From Acetivibrio mesophilus (lineage in GTDB: Bacteria; Bacillota; Clostridia; Acetivibrionales; Acetivibrionaceae): a stretch of 38,430 nt of DNA. The notes under the pieces were generated by a model. That model was not told where the DNA came from, made no database searches, and saw only the letters and a list, made by a program, of their open reading frames with translations. A program made the translations under genes and the position numbers. The stretch is taken from positions 1-38,430 of the forward strand of contig NZ_RLII01000031.1 in assembly GCF_004102745.1 (NCBI RefSeq), read 5' to 3'. Shown here piece after piece: positions 8,855 to 20,459 of the stretch (position 1 is its first letter; each line of letters opens with the position of its first letter).

Positions 8855-10666
8855 ATGGCAAGTGAAAGACAAAAGAAGATAAGAAATTTTTGCATTATTG
8901 CTCATATTGATCACGGGAAATCAACCCTTGCAGATAGATTGCTGGAGAAGACCGGTGTCCTTACCAAGAGGGAGATGGAAGACCAGATTTTAGACACAAT
9001 GGATATTGAGCGTGAGCGGGGCATAACAATAAAAGCTCAAGCCGTGAGAATGGTATATAAGGCAAAGGACGGGGAGGAATATATTCTTAACCTTATAGAT
9101 ACTCCCGGGCATGTGGATTTTAACTATGAAGTTTCCAGAAGCCTTGCGGCATGCGAGGGGGCAATACTTGTTGTTGATGCTGCTCAGGGAATAGAGGCCC
9201 AGACATTGGCCAATGTATATCTTGCATTGGAGCACAATCTCGAGATTTTACCGGTAATCAACAAAATTGATTTGCCCAGTGCCCAGCCTGATGTAGTAAA
9301 AAAGGAGATAGAGGATGTAATAGGGCTGGATGCCAGCGAAGCACCTCTTATATCGGCTAAAAACGGGCTTAATATCGAAGCGGTACTGGAAAGCGTGGTA
9401 AAGAACGTTCCACATCCTGATGCAGAAGAGAATGCACCCCTTCGTGCACTTATATTCGATTCGTATTATGACAGCTATAAGGGTGTTATTGTATATATCA
9501 GAGTGAAAGAAGGCAGTCTCAAAGTAGGCGATGAGGTCAAGATGATGTACACCAATAAGGAGTTTTTGGTTACCGAGATTGGTTATATGAAGCCTGGAGG
9601 ACTTGTTCCCTGCTCGGAGCTTCGTGCCGGTGATGTAGGTTATTTTGCCGCAAGCATCAAGAACGTAAAAGATACTAGAGTTGGTGATACGGTTACACTG
9701 GCCGATAACCCTGCAAAGGAGCCTCTGCCCGGATATAAGAAAGTAAATCCTATGGTATTCTGCGGAATTTACCCTGCAGACGGTTCCAAATACGGAGATC
9801 TTCGCGATGCATTGGAAAAGCTGCAGTTAAATGATGCATCCCTCACTTTTGAACCCGAATCTTCAGTAGCTCTAGGATTTGGTTTTAGGTGCGGCTTTTT
9901 GGGATTGCTTCATATGGAAATAATTCAGGAGCGTCTGGAAAGAGAGTATGATTTTGACCTTGTAACTACTGCTCCCAGTGTTATATACAAAATTACGAAG
10001 ACTGATGGGGAGACCATACTTATAGACAATCCGACCAATTTACCGCCGACAGCGGAAATAGAGATTATGGAAGAGCCTATTGTAAAGGCGACTATAATGA
10101 CTCCTACGGAGTTTGTGGGAAACATAATGGAATTGTCCCAGGAAAGAAGGGGCATCTACAAGGACATGTCCTATATTGACGAAGGAAGAGTTATACTTAC
10201 TTATGAGATGCCCCTCAACGAAATTATTTACGACTTCTTTGACACCTTAAAATCAAGGACAAAGGGCTATGCTTCATTGGACTATGAGATTCTTGGTTAT
10301 AGAGAGTCAGAGCTAGTTAAGCTGGATATTGTTCTAAATGGAGATATTGTCGATGCTCTGTCCTTTATAGTTCATAAGGACAAGGCATATTCGAGAGGTA
10401 GAAGGATTGCGGAAAAACTTAAGGACACTATTCCAAGGCAGCAATTTGAAATACCGATACAGGCATGCATCGGTGGCAAAATAATTGCCAGGGAGACTGT
10501 TAAGGCATACAGAAAAGACGTTCTTGCAAAGTGTTATGGAGGAGACATATCTCGTAAGAGAAAGCTTCTGGAAAAACAGAAAGAAGGTAAAAAGCGTATG
10601 CGTCAGATAGGAAGCGTTGAGGTGCCGCAGGAGGCATTTATGAGTGTCCTCAAGCTTGATTCTTAA
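8855..10666 (+). CDS. lepA: Elongation factor 4 (LepA), ribosome-associated GTPase
   Basis: A full-length 603-residue LepA. GTPase motifs are in order: G1 AHIDHGKST (16-24), G2 [11 protein letters not shown]3 DTPGHVDF, G4 NKID and G5 SAKNG. Domain II, two EF-G-like domains and the LepA-specific C-terminal domain ([25 protein letters not shown]...[16 protein letters not shown]) follow. The family acts on stalled or mistranslocated ribosomes and in 30S biogenesis. SD AGGAGG sits 8 bases before the ATG. hemW follows after 20 bases, an arrangement widely conserved in Firmicutes. Confidence 0.98.
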   Translation: MASERQKKIRNFCIIAHIDHGKSTLADRLLEKTGVLTKREMEDQILDTMDIERERGITIKAQAVRMVYKAKDGEEYILNLIDTPGHVDFNYEVSRSLAACEGAILVVDAAQGIEAQTLANVYLALEHNLEILPVINKIDLPSAQPDVVKKEIEDVIGLDASEAPLISAKNGLNIEAVLESVVKNVPHPDAEENAPLRALIFDSYYDSYKGVIVYIRVKEGSLKVGDEVKMMYTNKEFLVTEIGYMKPGGLVPCSELRAGDVGYFAASIKNVKDTRVGDTVTLADNPAKEPLPGYKKVNPMVFCGIYPADGSKYGDLRDALEKLQLNDASLTFEPESSVALGFGFRCGFLGLLHMEIIQERLEREYDFDLVTTAPSVIYKITKTDGETILIDNPTNLPPTAEIEIMEEPIVKATIMTPTEFVGNIMELSQERRGIYKDMSYIDEGRVILTYEMPLNEIIYDFFDTLKSRTKGYASLDYEILGYRESELVKLDIVLNGDIVDALSFIVHKDKAYSRGRRIAEKLKDTIPRQQFEIPIQACIGGKIIARETVKAYRKDVLAKCYGGDISRKRKLLEKQKEGKKRMRQIGSVEVPQEAFMSVLKLDS

Positions 10667-10686
10667 ATAATAGAGATGGTGTTGTA

Positions 10687-11829
10687 ATGTTTAATGAAAA
10701 GAATTTGGGAATATATATTCACATACCGTTTTGCAAAGCAAAGTGCCTGTACTGTGATTTTAATTCCTTTGCGTGCAGGGATGATTTCGTCCCTGCATAT
10801 TTTAATGCCCTGAAAAAGGAAATTTGCCGCTATTCGGACATTGTCAAAGGATACAAAGTAAAGACGGTATTTATCGGAGGGGGAACACCTTCATACATTG
10901 ATGCACATAATATATATGAAATTGTTTCGTTGCTAAAGCAAAGGTTTGATATGGACAACTGCTTTGAGCTTACCATTGAGACCAATCCCGGAACTGTGGA
11001 TTTAGAAAAGCTTTTGACATACAGGCAAGCGGGATTAAATCGACTAAGCATGGGGCTTCAGGCGTCGCAAAATCATCTGCTTAAAAGTCTGGGGAGGATT
11101 CACACGGCAGAGGAATTTGAAGAGAGTTATCATCTTGCGGTGAAGGCGGGGTTTGACAATATAAATGTGGATCTCATTTTTGCAATCCCAGGGCAAAGTT
11201 TTGAGGATTGGATGGAGACTATAAATAAGGTGACAGAACTAAAACCTCGGCATTTATCCTGTTACAGCCTCATCATCGAAGATGGAACGGTTTTTGGCAC
11301 AAGGTATTCTAAGGGTGAGTTGACTCCTGTTGAGGACGAACTTGACAGGAAAATGTACTGGTATGCCGTAGAAAAGTTGAATACCTTAGGTTATAAGCAC
11401 TATGAGATATCCAACTTTTCAAAAGAAGGCTTTGAGTGCGCCCACAATCTGATTTATTGGAAAGAACAAGAGTATATAGGTATTGGGGCTGGGGCCCATT
11501 CCTATTTAAACGGTCATAGATTTAACAATATTTATAATATTGATGATTATGTGAGAATAATAAATTCCGGCAGACTGCCTGTAGAAAATCGGATTGCTGT
11601 CGAAAGAAAAGATGAGATTTCCGAATTTATGATGCTGGGGTTGAGACTTGTTGACGGAGTGAGTATCAGGGAGTTTGAAGAAAGGTTTGGGGAGGATGTT
11701 TTGGAGGTATTCGGAAGCCAGATAGAAAGCCTTGTAAAAAGAGGACTTATCGGGATTGAAAAGGGATCTGTAAAGCTTACCAAATTGGGGTTTGATCTTG
11801 CAAATCAGGCCTTTATGGAGTTTGTTTGA
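10687..11829 (+). CDS. hemW: HemW, radical SAM heme chaperone (older name: oxygen-independent coproporphyrinogen III oxidase-like)
   Basis: A 380-residue radical SAM protein with the cluster motif CKAKCLYC (C16, C20, C23), followed by FIGGGTPSY and the HemW/HemN C-terminal region (CAHNLIYWKEQEYIGIGAGAHSY). HemW proteins lack the extra N-terminal residues of true HemN and are thought to bind heme and deliver it to hemoproteins rather than to oxidise coproporphyrinogen. It lies directly between lepA and hrcA, the classic order, and is probably co-transcribed with lepA. The heat-shock promoter begins about 60 bases after its stop. I see no strong terminator in between, so some read-through into hrcA is possible. 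Confidence 0.93.
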   Translation: MFNEKNLGIYIHIPFCKAKCLYCDFNSFACRDDFVPAYFNALKKEICRYSDIVKGYKVKTVFIGGGTPSYIDAHNIYEIVSLLKQRFDMDNCFELTIETNPGTVDLEKLLTYRQAGLNRLSMGLQASQNHLLKSLGRIHTAEEFEESYHLAVKAGFDNINVDLIFAIPGQSFEDWMETINKVTELKPRHLSCYSLIIEDGTVFGTRYSKGELTPVEDELDRKMYWYAVEKLNTLGYKHYEISNFSKEGFECAHNLIYWKEQEYIGIGAGAHSYLNGHRFNNIYNIDDYVRIINSGRLPVENRIAVERKDEISEFMMLGLRLVDGVSIREFEERFGEDVLEVFGSQIESLVKRGLIGIEKGSVKLTKLGFDLANQAFMEFV

Positions 11830-11889
11830 TTTGATTTCTAAAGAAGAATATCCTTTCATGTAAAAGCAAATAATATCCACAAAAATATC

Positions 11890-11918
11890 TTGACAAAAGA
11901 AAGATAGGGTGGTATTTT
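11890..11918 (+). promoter_or_regulatory. Sigma-A promoter of the hrcA heat-shock operon
   Basis: A perfect TTGACA -35 box (11890-11895), a 17-base spacer and a TATTTT -10 box (11913-11918). The start point near 11925 places the CIRCE operator at the very 5' end of the transcript. Confidence 0.8.
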
Positions 11919-11928
11919 AAAGATAGTA

Positions 11929-11955
11929 TTAGCACTCAACGAGCTAGAGTGCTAA
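11929..11955 (+). promoter_or_regulatory. CIRCE operator (HrcA binding site)
   Basis: A perfect match to the consensus: TTAGCACTC (11929-11937), nine bases, then GAGTGCTAA (11947-11955). HrcA binds here and represses the operon until heat shock titrates the GroEL that keeps HrcA active. No second CIRCE is seen elsewhere in the window, including upstream of dnaJ. Confidence 0.97.
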
Positions 11956-11972
11956 CAAAAGGGGTGAGAAGG

Positions 11973-13028
11973 ATGTTCTTGGACGATAGAAAAAAGAAGA
12001 TTCTGCAATCTATAATTGATGATTATATTAGCACTGCAGAGCCTGTAGGTTCAAGAACTGTTGCAAGGAAGCATGAGCTTGGTCTAAGTTCGGCCACTAT
12101 CAGGAATGAAATGGCTGACTTGGAGGAAATGGGTTATCTCACACAACCTCATACTTCTGCGGGACGTATTCCTTCCGATAAGGGATACAGATTTTATGTT
12201 GACCAGTTGATGAGACAAAGTGAATTGACTGTTGAAGAAATTTACAGCATTAAGTCTGCAATGGAGACTAAAATAAATGAGCTGAGCCAGCTTTTAAAGC
12301 AGGTATCAGTAATTATGTCAAGAATTACAAAATATACCTCAATGGCTGCTATACCGGAGAGGAAAAACAGCGTTCTAAAGGCTGTACAGGTTGTTCCTGT
12401 AGAAAGGGGAAAAGCCCTTGTTATCGTTATTACCAATGCAGGAACTGTAAAGAATAGTCTCATAAAGATATCGGAGACGGTTCTGCCGGAATTCTTGATT
12501 TCCGTTTCAAATATTTTTAATGAAAAATTGTCAGGGCTTACAATAGAACAGATAAACTTACCGATTATAAGGGAAATAGAGATTCTTATAGGGTCTTCTC
12601 AAGAAGTGTTGATGCCTATACTAAATGGTGTAATTGATTGTATAGAGCAGATAGATAGCGCAGAGGTTTTCCTTGAAGGTGCAATAAATATGCTGAATTA
12701 TCCTGAATTCAGCGATGTTGACCGGGCAAGAGAGTTTCTTAACCTTATGGTTGAAAAGGATTTGATTAGTAGAGTATTAAAAGATATCAGTGTAGATAAT
12801 GACGGTGTTGTCATTAAGATAGGAAAGGAAAACGATATTGAAGAAATGAGGGATTGCAGCCTTGTTACTACCACGTATACTGCAGGCAATCTTGTAATAG
12901 GTACGATAGGAATTATTGGCCCTACAAGGATGGAGTATTCGAAAGTTCTGGCGGCTGTAAATTTTATGAAAAAAAAGATGCAGGAAGAAGTAGAAAAACT
13001 GATAGGAAAAGATCCGGGAAGAACATAA
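11973..13028 (+). CDS. hrcA: Heat-inducible transcription repressor HrcA
   Basis: A 351-residue HrcA with an N-terminal winged helix (DRKKKILQSIIDDYISTAEPVGSRTVARKHELGLSSATIRNEM, with the recognition helix in the last third), the conserved LTQPHTSAGRIPSDKGYRFYV segment and the C-terminal dimerisation region. The frame opens at a GTG inside CIRCE (11949), but the ATG at 11973, preceded by AAGGGGTGAGAAGG, is the sensible start. First gene of the autoregulated hrcA-grpE-dnaK unit. Confidence 0.96.
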   Translation: MFLDDRKKKILQSIIDDYISTAEPVGSRTVARKHELGLSSATIRNEMADLEEMGYLTQPHTSAGRIPSDKGYRFYVDQLMRQSELTVEEIYSIKSAMETKINELSQLLKQVSVIMSRITKYTSMAAIPERKNSVLKAVQVVPVERGKALVIVITNAGTVKNSLIKISETVLPEFLISVSNIFNEKLSGLTIEQINLPIIREIEILIGSSQEVLMPILNGVIDCIEQIDSAEVFLEGAINMLNYPEFSDVDRAREFLNLMVEKDLISRVLKDISVDNDGVVIKIGKENDIEEMRDCSLVTTTYTAGNLVIGTIGIIGPTRMEYSKVLAAVNFMKKKMQEEVEKLIGKDPGRT

Positions 13029-13129
13029 ATTCCTTTAAGACTGCCTCGCAATAATGAAATGCGGTGTTGGAGCAATCGAGCCTATTTAAAATAAAAGTAA
13101 AAAGAAATTATAGGGAGGGTTATACGATC

Positions 13130-13735
13130 TTGAAGAAAAACGAAAAAGAAATCAACAATGATATTAAGCAGGACAATAACCAAAGTAAAGATGAAGAAAT
13201 AGTTTGTGAAGAGGTGATAGATAACGAAGAAACCGCTCAAAAAACTGTTGGAGAAGCTGCTGTAAACCAAGAAATCGATAAACTAAAAAGTCAGCTGGAA
13301 GAAAAGACAAAGCAATGTGAAGAGTACTTTAATATGTTGCAGAGGACTGCAGCCGAGTTTGATAATTACAAAAAGAGAACTGCAAAAGAAAAGGGAGCTA
13401 TTTATACTGATGCCGTCAGTGATTCAGTCGCGTCTTTTTTGCCGGTAGTTGACAATATAGAGAGGGCACTTCAGGCATCGGCAAATGATGCTGACTTTCA
13501 ATCCCTTAAGGATGGTATAGAATTGGTTCACCGCCAGTTTAAGGAGGTCATGAAGAATCTCGGTGTTGAAGAGATAAAGGCTCTGGGCGAAAAGTTCGAC
13601 CCAAACCTACATAATGCGGTTATGCATATCGAAGATTCCGAATTTGGCGAAAACGTCGTTATTGAGGAATTCCAGAAAGGATATATATTAAAGGACAAGG
13701 TAATAAGATACAGTATGGTAAAGGTGGCAAACTGA
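13130..13735 (+). CDS. grpE: Nucleotide exchange factor GrpE
   Basis: About 201 residues. The acidic N-terminal region and long coiled coil (KLKSQLEEKTKQCEEYFNMLQRTAAEFDNYKKRT) are followed by the GrpE beta domain (DPNLHNAVMHIE...EEFQKGYILKDKVIRYSMVKVAN). GrpE dimers release ADP from DnaK. The frame is open from 13064, but the SD sequence AGGGAGGG (13112-13119) points to the TTG at 13130, which gives the usual length. It lies 101 bases after hrcA and 88 bases before dnaK. A small hairpin (AGTAGA/TCTACT, 13746-13761) in the latter gap may be a processing or partial attenuation site. Confidence 0.95.
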   Translation: MKKNEKEINNDIKQDNNQSKDEEIVCEEVIDNEETAQKTVGEAAVNQEIDKLKSQLEEKTKQCEEYFNMLQRTAAEFDNYKKRTAKEKGAIYTDAVSDSVASFLPVVDNIERALQASANDADFQSLKDGIELVHRQFKEVMKNLGVEEIKALGEKFDPNLHNAVMHIEDSEFGENVVIEEFQKGYILKDKVIRYSMVKVAN

Positions 13736-13808
13736 TGGTACATCAAGTAGAGTATTCTACTGGTGTTTTTGGACATTAACTATAGAAGTTATTTGAGTAT
13801 ATAATTAA

Positions 13809-15650
<1,842 letters not shown>

Positions 15651-15674
15651 TTTAATGTTCTCTAGTAAATTACA

Positions 15675-15717
15675 AAAGAGGATGAGGCCAAAGTCATGAA
15701 TATGGCTTTGGCTCTTT
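15675..15717 (+). terminator. Hairpin after dnaK, probable partial terminator
   Basis: GCCAAAGTCAT (about 15687-15697) pairs with ATGGCTTTGGC (15702-15712), and flanking AAAGAG and CTCTTT extend the stem. The following T run is short (TTT then AAA), so termination may be incomplete. It separates the CIRCE-controlled genes from a new promoter ahead of dnaJ. Confidence 0.55.
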
Positions 15718-15730
15718 AAATTCAGTTTTA

Positions 15731-15760
15731 TTGCAGTCATATATTATGGTGTGGTATAAT
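15731..15760 (+). promoter_or_regulatory. Sigma-A type promoter of dnaJ
   Basis: TTGCAG (15731-15736), an 18-base spacer and a perfect TATAAT (15755-15760), followed by a leader of about 50 bases. No CIRCE accompanies it. Confidence 0.6.
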
Positions 15761-15819
15761 CTGAAAGAAGACTTGGAGATATTTGAAATTTATATATATG
15801 ATATGGAGGAGTTGGTTGG

Positions 15820-16968
15820 ATGGCAGGCAAAAGGGATTACTATGAGGTCCTTGGTGTTGACAAAAGTGCATCCGATGCAGATATAAAAAAAGCTTATAGG
15901 AAGCTTGCTAAGCAGTATCACCCCGATATGAATCCCGGTGATAAGTCCGCCGAAGCAAAGTTTAAGGAAGTTAACGAAGCCTATGAGGTTTTGAGTGATT
16001 CGCAGAAAAGAGCACGATATGACCAGTTTGGTCATGCCGGAACTGACCCTAACGGTTTTGGGGCAGGAGGTTTTGGCGGTGGCTTTGGCGATTTTGATTT
16101 TGGTGGTTTTGGAGATATTTTTGAGACATTTTTCGGAGGAGGATTTGGAACCAGAACCTCTGGTGCGAGAAACGGTCCACAAAAGGGTGCAGATTTGAAG
16201 TACTCCATGGAAATCAGCTTTGAAGAAGCGGCTTTTGGTACAAAAAAAGAGGTTTCGGTGAACAGGATGGAGGTATGTCATACATGCAACGGTTCTGGAG
16301 CAAAAGCAGGTCATCAGCCTGTGACATGTAAGAATTGCAACGGCTCAGGACAGGTGCAATATAAGCAGAGGACACCTTTTGGACAGTTTGTGAATATAAA
16401 AACCTGTGATGTTTGCCATGGTGAGGGTAAAATCATTACACAACCCTGCGAAACTTGTAGCGGTAAAGGAAGGGTAAGAAAAAATACCAAGCTGCAGGTG
16501 ACAATACCCGCCGGAATTGATAACGGACAGACTATATCAATAAGAGGCGAAGGAGAGCATGGAGTTAAGGGTGGGCCAGCCGGGGACCTTTTCATATCCA
16601 TCAGGGTGAAGCCACACCCTATTTTCAAGAGACAGGGCAATGACATTAACTGTGATATTCCTATAACCTTTACCCAAGCAGCGTTAGGAGCTGAGATTGA
16701 AGTTCCGACACTGGATGGAAAAGAAAAATGTGTAGTTCCTGAGGGGACTCAGACCGGATCTGTATTTAAGCTTAAAGGTAAGGGTATACCTTTCTTGAGA
16801 GGCGGCGGCAGAGGAGATCAATATGTAAAGGTAAATATTGAGGTGCCAAAGAAGCTGAATGAAAAACAAAAGGAAGTTCTAAGGCAGTTTGCTGAATTGG
16901 TGGGCGACGAGGTCCACGAACAGAGAAAAGGCTTTTTTGATAAAATGAAGGATGCATTAGGAATGTAG
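15820..16968 (+). CDS. dnaJ: Chaperone protein DnaJ (Hsp40)
   Basis: A 382-residue class I DnaJ: J domain with the HPD tripeptide ([10 protein letters not shown]), a Gly/Phe-rich linker, four zinc-binding repeats ([32 protein letters not shown]) and the C-terminal substrate domains. It stimulates the DnaK ATPase and delivers clients. SD GGAGG lies 8 bases before the ATG. It is separated from dnaK by a hairpin and its own promoter, and is followed almost directly by prmA. Confidence 0.98.
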   Translation: MAGKRDYYEVLGVDKSASDADIKKAYRKLAKQYHPDMNPGDKSAEAKFKEVNEAYEVLSDSQKRARYDQFGHAGTDPNGFGAGGFGGGFGDFDFGGFGDIFETFFGGGFGTRTSGARNGPQKGADLKYSMEISFEEAAFGTKKEVSVNRMEVCHTCNGSGAKAGHQPVTCKNCNGSGQVQYKQRTPFGQFVNIKTCDVCHGEGKIITQPCETCSGKGRVRKNTKLQVTIPAGIDNGQTISIRGEGEHGVKGGPAGDLFISIRVKPHPIFKRQGNDINCDIPITFTQAALGAEIEVPTLDGKEKCVVPEGTQTGSVFKLKGKGIPFLRGGGRGDQYVKVNIEVPKKLNEKQKEVLRQFAELVGDEVHEQRKGFFDKMKDALGM

Positions 16969-16985
16969 TATTGGAGGAAAAAATT

Positions 16986-17927
16986 GTGAAATGGATTGAA
17001 ATCAGGATAAAAACAACCGAGGAAGCATATGATGCCATATCCTATATGCTGACTTCAATTGGAGCAGGAGGGGTTGCCATTGAAGACCCCAACGATATTA
17101 GGCGAGAAGCGCTAAAGCCCAATTCACTGGACTATGCCGATGATGAATTTTTAAATTCACTGGGCGAGGATGTGATTATAAAAGCATACTTTCCGGGTGA
17201 AACTAATATATCAGAACTTGTTTCGCTAATAAAAGAAAAGCTTGATTTTATCGGCGGGTTTTTGAATGTAGGTGAAGGGTACTGCGGATATTCTGAAATG
17301 GATGAAGAAGATTGGAGCACTTCATGGAAGAAGTATTACAAACCTTTTCACCTTACAGATAGATTGGTTGTTAAGCCTTCTTGGGAAAATTACGATAATA
17401 AAGAAGATGAAATAATTATAGAAATGAACCCGGGGATGGCTTTTGGCACCGGCACCCATGAAACGACCAAAATGTGTGCTACTTTGCTTGATAAGTATGT
17501 AAAGGACGGTGACAGAGTTATCGATGTTGGCTGCGGTACAGGTATTCTGTCAATTATAGCGAGTAAACTGGGAGCAGCGGAAATAACTGCCGTAGACATT
17601 GATGAGGTGGCAGTAAAGGTGACAAAAGAGAACCTCGAAATTAATAGAGTCGATAATGTCTTTGCCTTTAAAGGTGTTTTGGATGATATTTCAAAGGAAA
17701 AAAGGGATATTGTCGTTGCCAATATTATAGCCAGTGTTATAATTGACATATCCTCAAGCATACCATACTATTTGAAAAAAGATGGCTTTCTCATTGCATC
17801 GGGAATTATACAAGAAAGAAAGCAGGAAGTATTGGATGAGTGTCTAAAAAAAGGGTTTAAGTGTGAGGAAATTATTGAGCTAGGAGAATGGGTGGCGATT
17901 GTTTTAAGATGCCTAGATTCTTTGTGA
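16986..17927 (+). CDS. prmA: Ribosomal protein L11 methyltransferase PrmA
   Basis: About 313 residues. An N-terminal substrate-binding domain is followed by a class I SAM-dependent methyltransferase domain with the SAM loop VIDVGCGTGILSI and the PrmA motif MNPGMAFGTGTHETTKMC. The enzyme trimethylates lysines of ribosomal protein L11. The frame is open from a TTG at 16971, but GGAGG at 16973-16977 would then lie inside the gene, so GTG at 16986 is the better start. It lies 17 bases after dnaJ and overlaps rsmE, the common Firmicutes order. Confidence 0.94.
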   Translation: MKWIEIRIKTTEEAYDAISYMLTSIGAGGVAIEDPNDIRREALKPNSLDYADDEFLNSLGEDVIIKAYFPGETNISELVSLIKEKLDFIGGFLNVGEGYCGYSEMDEEDWSTSWKKYYKPFHLTDRLVVKPSWENYDNKEDEIIIEMNPGMAFGTGTHETTKMCATLLDKYVKDGDRVIDVGCGTGILSIIASKLGAAEITAVDIDEVAVKVTKENLEINRVDNVFAFKGVLDDISKEKRDIVVANIIASVIIDISSSIPYYLKKDGFLIASGIIQERKQEVLDECLKKGFKCEEIIELGEWVAIVLRCLDSL

Positions 17928-18652
17928 GGAAAAATGACGTATCTTGTGATTCGATCAATATATCCGGGGAAGATTATAACCATATTAAAAAAGTACTCAG
18001 GTTAGGCAATGGGGACAGAATAATTGCATGTGATGGGGAAGGAACGGACCATCTGGTTGAAATAGTAAAGATTGAAGATGCTATGGTAAAAACCAGAATC
18101 ATTGAATCAGTGAAGAATTGTACCGAACCTCCTATTCAGATTACTCTTTTTCAAGGACTGCCAAAATCCGATAAAATGGATTTTATTATACAGAAGGCTG
18201 TGGAGTTGGGTATTAATGAAATTATTCCTGTTATTACCGAAAGGACTGTTGTGAAGACAGACAGGAAGAGTGGGGATAAAAAATGTGAACGATGGAATAA
18301 GATATCCATGGAAGCAGCCAAACAGTGCAATAGAGGGATTATTCCTAAAGTAGGATTTCCACTGGGCTTTAGGGAGGCTTTAGATGCTGCAAAAGGAAGC
18401 TCTCTTTCTCTGATACCCTATGAAAAAGAGGCTGGAACAAAATTGAAGCAAGTTCTTGCAAATAGCTCCTCTGTAGGAAAAGTATCTGTATTTATTGGAC
18501 CGGAGGGGGGCTTTACGGAAAAGGAAATTGAAGCAGCTGTCTCTTGTGGCGTACAGCCAGTGACATTGGGTCCTAGAATATTGCGAACCGAAACTGCCGG
18601 GATTGCTGTTTTGTCAATACTAATGTATGAACTGGGGGATGTGGGTACATGA
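17912..18652 (+). CDS. rsmE: 16S rRNA (uracil-1498-N3)-methyltransferase RsmE
   Basis: About 246 residues. An N-terminal PUA-like RNA-binding part (MPRFFV...ISGEDYNHIKKVLRLGNGDRI) precedes a SPOUT methyltransferase domain with the knot motifs VFIGPEGGFTEKEIE and TLGPRILRTETAGIAVLSIL. It methylates U1498 of 16S rRNA. The ATG at 17912 fits the family's N-terminus better than the upstream ATG at 17888. It overlaps prmA by 16 bases, and its stop overlaps the start of the next gene. Confidence 0.94.
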   Translation, partial: PRFFVRKNDVSCDSINISGEDYNHIKKVLRLGNGDRIIACDGEGTDHLVEIVKIEDAMVKTRIIESVKNCTEPPIQITLFQGLPKSDKMDFIIQKAVELGINEIIPVITERTVVKTDRKSGDKKCERWNKISMEAAKQCNRGIIPKVGFPLGFREALDAAKGSSLSLIPYEKEAGTKLKQVLANSSSVGKVSVFIGPEGGFTEKEIEAAVSCGVQPVTLGPRILRTETAGIAVLSILMYELGDVGT

Positions 18653-19020
18653 ATAACCTGAAGTTTGTTGTTGTTGACGATGCGGTTTTTATGCGTACAT
18701 TGCTAAAGAAAATAATTGAAGAAGTTGAGTCATACAAGGTAGTGGCAGAAGGGGCAAATGGAATTGAGGCAATTGAAAAAGCACAGGTTTATAAGCCGGA
18801 CATTATGACCCTTGATATAACAATGCCGGATATGGATGGTATTACTGCTGTAAAGGAGATATTAAAATACAGTCCGGACACCAAGATTATTATGGTTTCG
18901 GCAATGGGCCAGCAGTCAATGGTTATTGATGCAATAAAGCTGGGGGCAAAGGACTTTGTGGTAAAACCTTTTGAAAAAAGCAGAGTATTACAGGCCATCA
19001 GCAATGTGTTGGCCATCTGA
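18649..19020 (+). CDS. CheY-like single-domain response regulator
   Basis: A stand-alone receiver domain of 123 residues with the acidic pocket D10-D11, the phospho-acceptor D56 (TLDITMPDMDG), the switch Ser in MVSAMG and the conserved Lys in FVVKPF. There is no output domain. The ATG overlaps the rsmE stop (ATGA), so it is translationally coupled to an rRNA methyltransferase, an uncommon partner. It is probably a chemotaxis CheY, which interacts with the flagellar switch after phosphorylation by CheA; the cheB at the left end shows that chemotaxis exists in this genome. A role in another phosphorelay cannot be excluded. A hairpin follows at 19076. Confidence 0.85.
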   Translation: MNNLKFVVVDDAVFMRTLLKKIIEEVESYKVVAEGANGIEAIEKAQVYKPDIMTLDITMPDMDGITAVKEILKYSPDTKIIMVSAMGQQSMVIDAIKLGAKDFVVKPFEKSRVLQAISNVLAI

Positions 19021-19075
19021 AATTTCGATGGACTGATTAAAATATGAATAACGGTGGATTTGGTGAGGATACGGG

Positions 19076-19100
19076 GGGTGCATATAGAAGCACCCTGTTT
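19076..19100 (+). terminator. Probable rho-independent terminator after the CheY-like gene
   Basis: GGGTGC (19076-19081) pairs with GCACCC (19090-19095) around an 8-base loop, followed by TGTTTT. It closes the transcript that runs from dnaJ through the receiver gene. Confidence 0.6.
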
Positions 19101-19190
19101 TAATGAATTAAAGTATGGCGGATAGATTTTGTGTTGATTAAGCAAATAGGAGATAATACGAAAAAACATATAAAAATTAAAGGAAAAGCC

Positions 19191-19218
19191 TTTTAATTGT
19201 CTAAAATTATGTTATAAT
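19191..19218 (+). promoter_or_regulatory. Candidate promoter of the yicC-remA-gmk-rpoZ cluster
   Basis: A perfect TATAAT (19213-19218) lies about 50 bases before yicC, with a weak -35 (TTTTAA, 19191-19196, spacing 16). The placement after a terminator and before five or six same-strand genes supports a promoter here. Confidence 0.4.
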
Positions 19219-19266
19219 ACGAAGTGAATAAATACATGAAAAATCCATGAAGAGGATGGCAGATTT

Positions 19267-20154
19267 ATGATAAGAAGTATGACGGGTTTCGGGAGAGGAA
19301 AATCTCAGGCTGACGGCAGGGAGTTTCTTGTTGAGATTAAGACCGTAAACCATAGATATTGTGATATTTATATAAAATTACCAAGACAGATATCTTTTCT
19401 TGAAGAAAAGGTAAGGGAAGTAGTAGGAAAAAGTGTTTCACGGGGGAAGGTTGATGTCTTTATCAGCTATGATGACTTTAGTGAGGAGTCAAAAAATATC
19501 CTTATTGATGAAGGACTTGCCAGAACATATATTAAAAGTGTAGAGCATTTGAGGGATAAATATGGCTTGAAAGATGACATATCTGTATCTCTCATAGCAA
19601 AGTTTCCCGATATCCTAAAAGTAGAAAAATCCGAACAGGATGAGGACAAAATTTGGGGTCTTCTTTCTGAGGCTCTAAGTCATGCGCTCGACGCGTTGAT
19701 TAATATGAGGCAGGTAGAGGGCGAAGGCTTGAGAAATGATTTGCTTGAAAGGGCGGATGTTATTGAAAAAGTTGTTCAAGAAATAAGCATAAGAGCACCC
19801 GAAGTTGTAAAAGAATATAAGTGTAAACTTGAAAACAGGATAAAGGAAATATTGGAACAACAGGTGATAGATGAGAATCGCATGGCTATGGAAGTTGCCA
19901 TTTTTGCCGATAGATGCAACATTGATGAGGAGTTGGTTAGACTTGGAAGCCATATAAACCAGCTGAGGCAGACCCTTAATAATACTCAGTCCGACCAGCC
20001 AGTCGGAAGAAAATTGGATTTTCTGCTTCAGGAAATGAACAGGGAAATTAATACCATAGGATCTAAAGCGAATGACTTAAGTATAACCCAGAATGTTGTA
20101 GAGATTAAGAGTGAATTGGAAAAAATCAGAGAGCAGATACAAAATATCGAGTAA
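19267..20154 (+). CDS. yicC: YicC family endoribonuclease (YloC-type)
   Basis: A 295-residue protein with the family's N-terminal signature [11 protein letters not shown] and [13 protein letters not shown], and the C-terminal signature [49 protein letters not shown]. Members are endoribonucleases implicated in RNA turnover. First gene of the conserved set yicC-remA-gmk-rpoZ-coaBC, with remA 17 bases on. Confidence 0.93.
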   Translation: MIRSMTGFGRGKSQADGREFLVEIKTVNHRYCDIYIKLPRQISFLEEKVREVVGKSVSRGKVDVFISYDDFSEESKNILIDEGLARTYIKSVEHLRDKYGLKDDISVSLIAKFPDILKVEKSEQDEDKIWGLLSEALSHALDALINMRQVEGEGLRNDLLERADVIEKVVQEISIRAPEVVKEYKCKLENRIKEILEQQVIDENRMAMEVAIFADRCNIDEELVRLGSHINQLRQTLNNTQSDQPVGRKLDFLLQEMNREINTIGSKANDLSITQNVVEIKSELEKIREQIQNIE

Positions 20155-20171
20155 TGTGGGAGGAAGATTTA

Positions 20172-20447
20172 ATGAAACTTATAAATATCGGTTTTGGTAA
20201 TATTGTATCGGCAAACAGGTTGGTTGCTATTGTTAGTCCGGAGTCCGCACCGATAAAGAGGATAATACAGGAAGCCCGGGAGAGAGGCATGCTTGTAGAT
20301 GCTACTTATGGCAGAAGAACCAGAGCTGTAATTATAACAGACAGCGATCATATAATTTTATCGGCCGTTCAGCCTGAAACAGTAGCGCACAGGCTGAATA
20401 CAAAGGAAGCGGAGGAAGTTGAAGTAGAGGAAGAAATTGAAGAATAG
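20172..20447 (+). CDS. remA: RemA/DUF370 family regulator
   Basis: About 91 residues. The core [30 protein letters not shown]...[30 protein letters not shown] is the whole DUF370 family, followed by a Glu-rich tail. In Bacillus subtilis RemA is a DNA-binding activator of biofilm matrix and osmoprotection genes; in other Firmicutes the gene usually sits beside gmk, as here. The frame extends upstream to 20154, but GGAGGA before the ATG at 20172 sets the start. Confidence 0.93.
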   Translation: MKLINIGFGNIVSANRLVAIVSPESAPIKRIIQEARERGMLVDATYGRRTRAVIITDSDHIILSAVQPETVAHRLNTKEAEEVEVEEEIEE

Positions 20448-20459
20448 GGGTGGCTTATA

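Noticed and set aside
10687-11829. True oxygen-independent coproporphyrinogen III oxidase (HemN)
   Set aside because: Length, the short N-terminus before the CxxxCxxC motif and its place after lepA all fit HemW. No other heme-synthesis gene is nearby.
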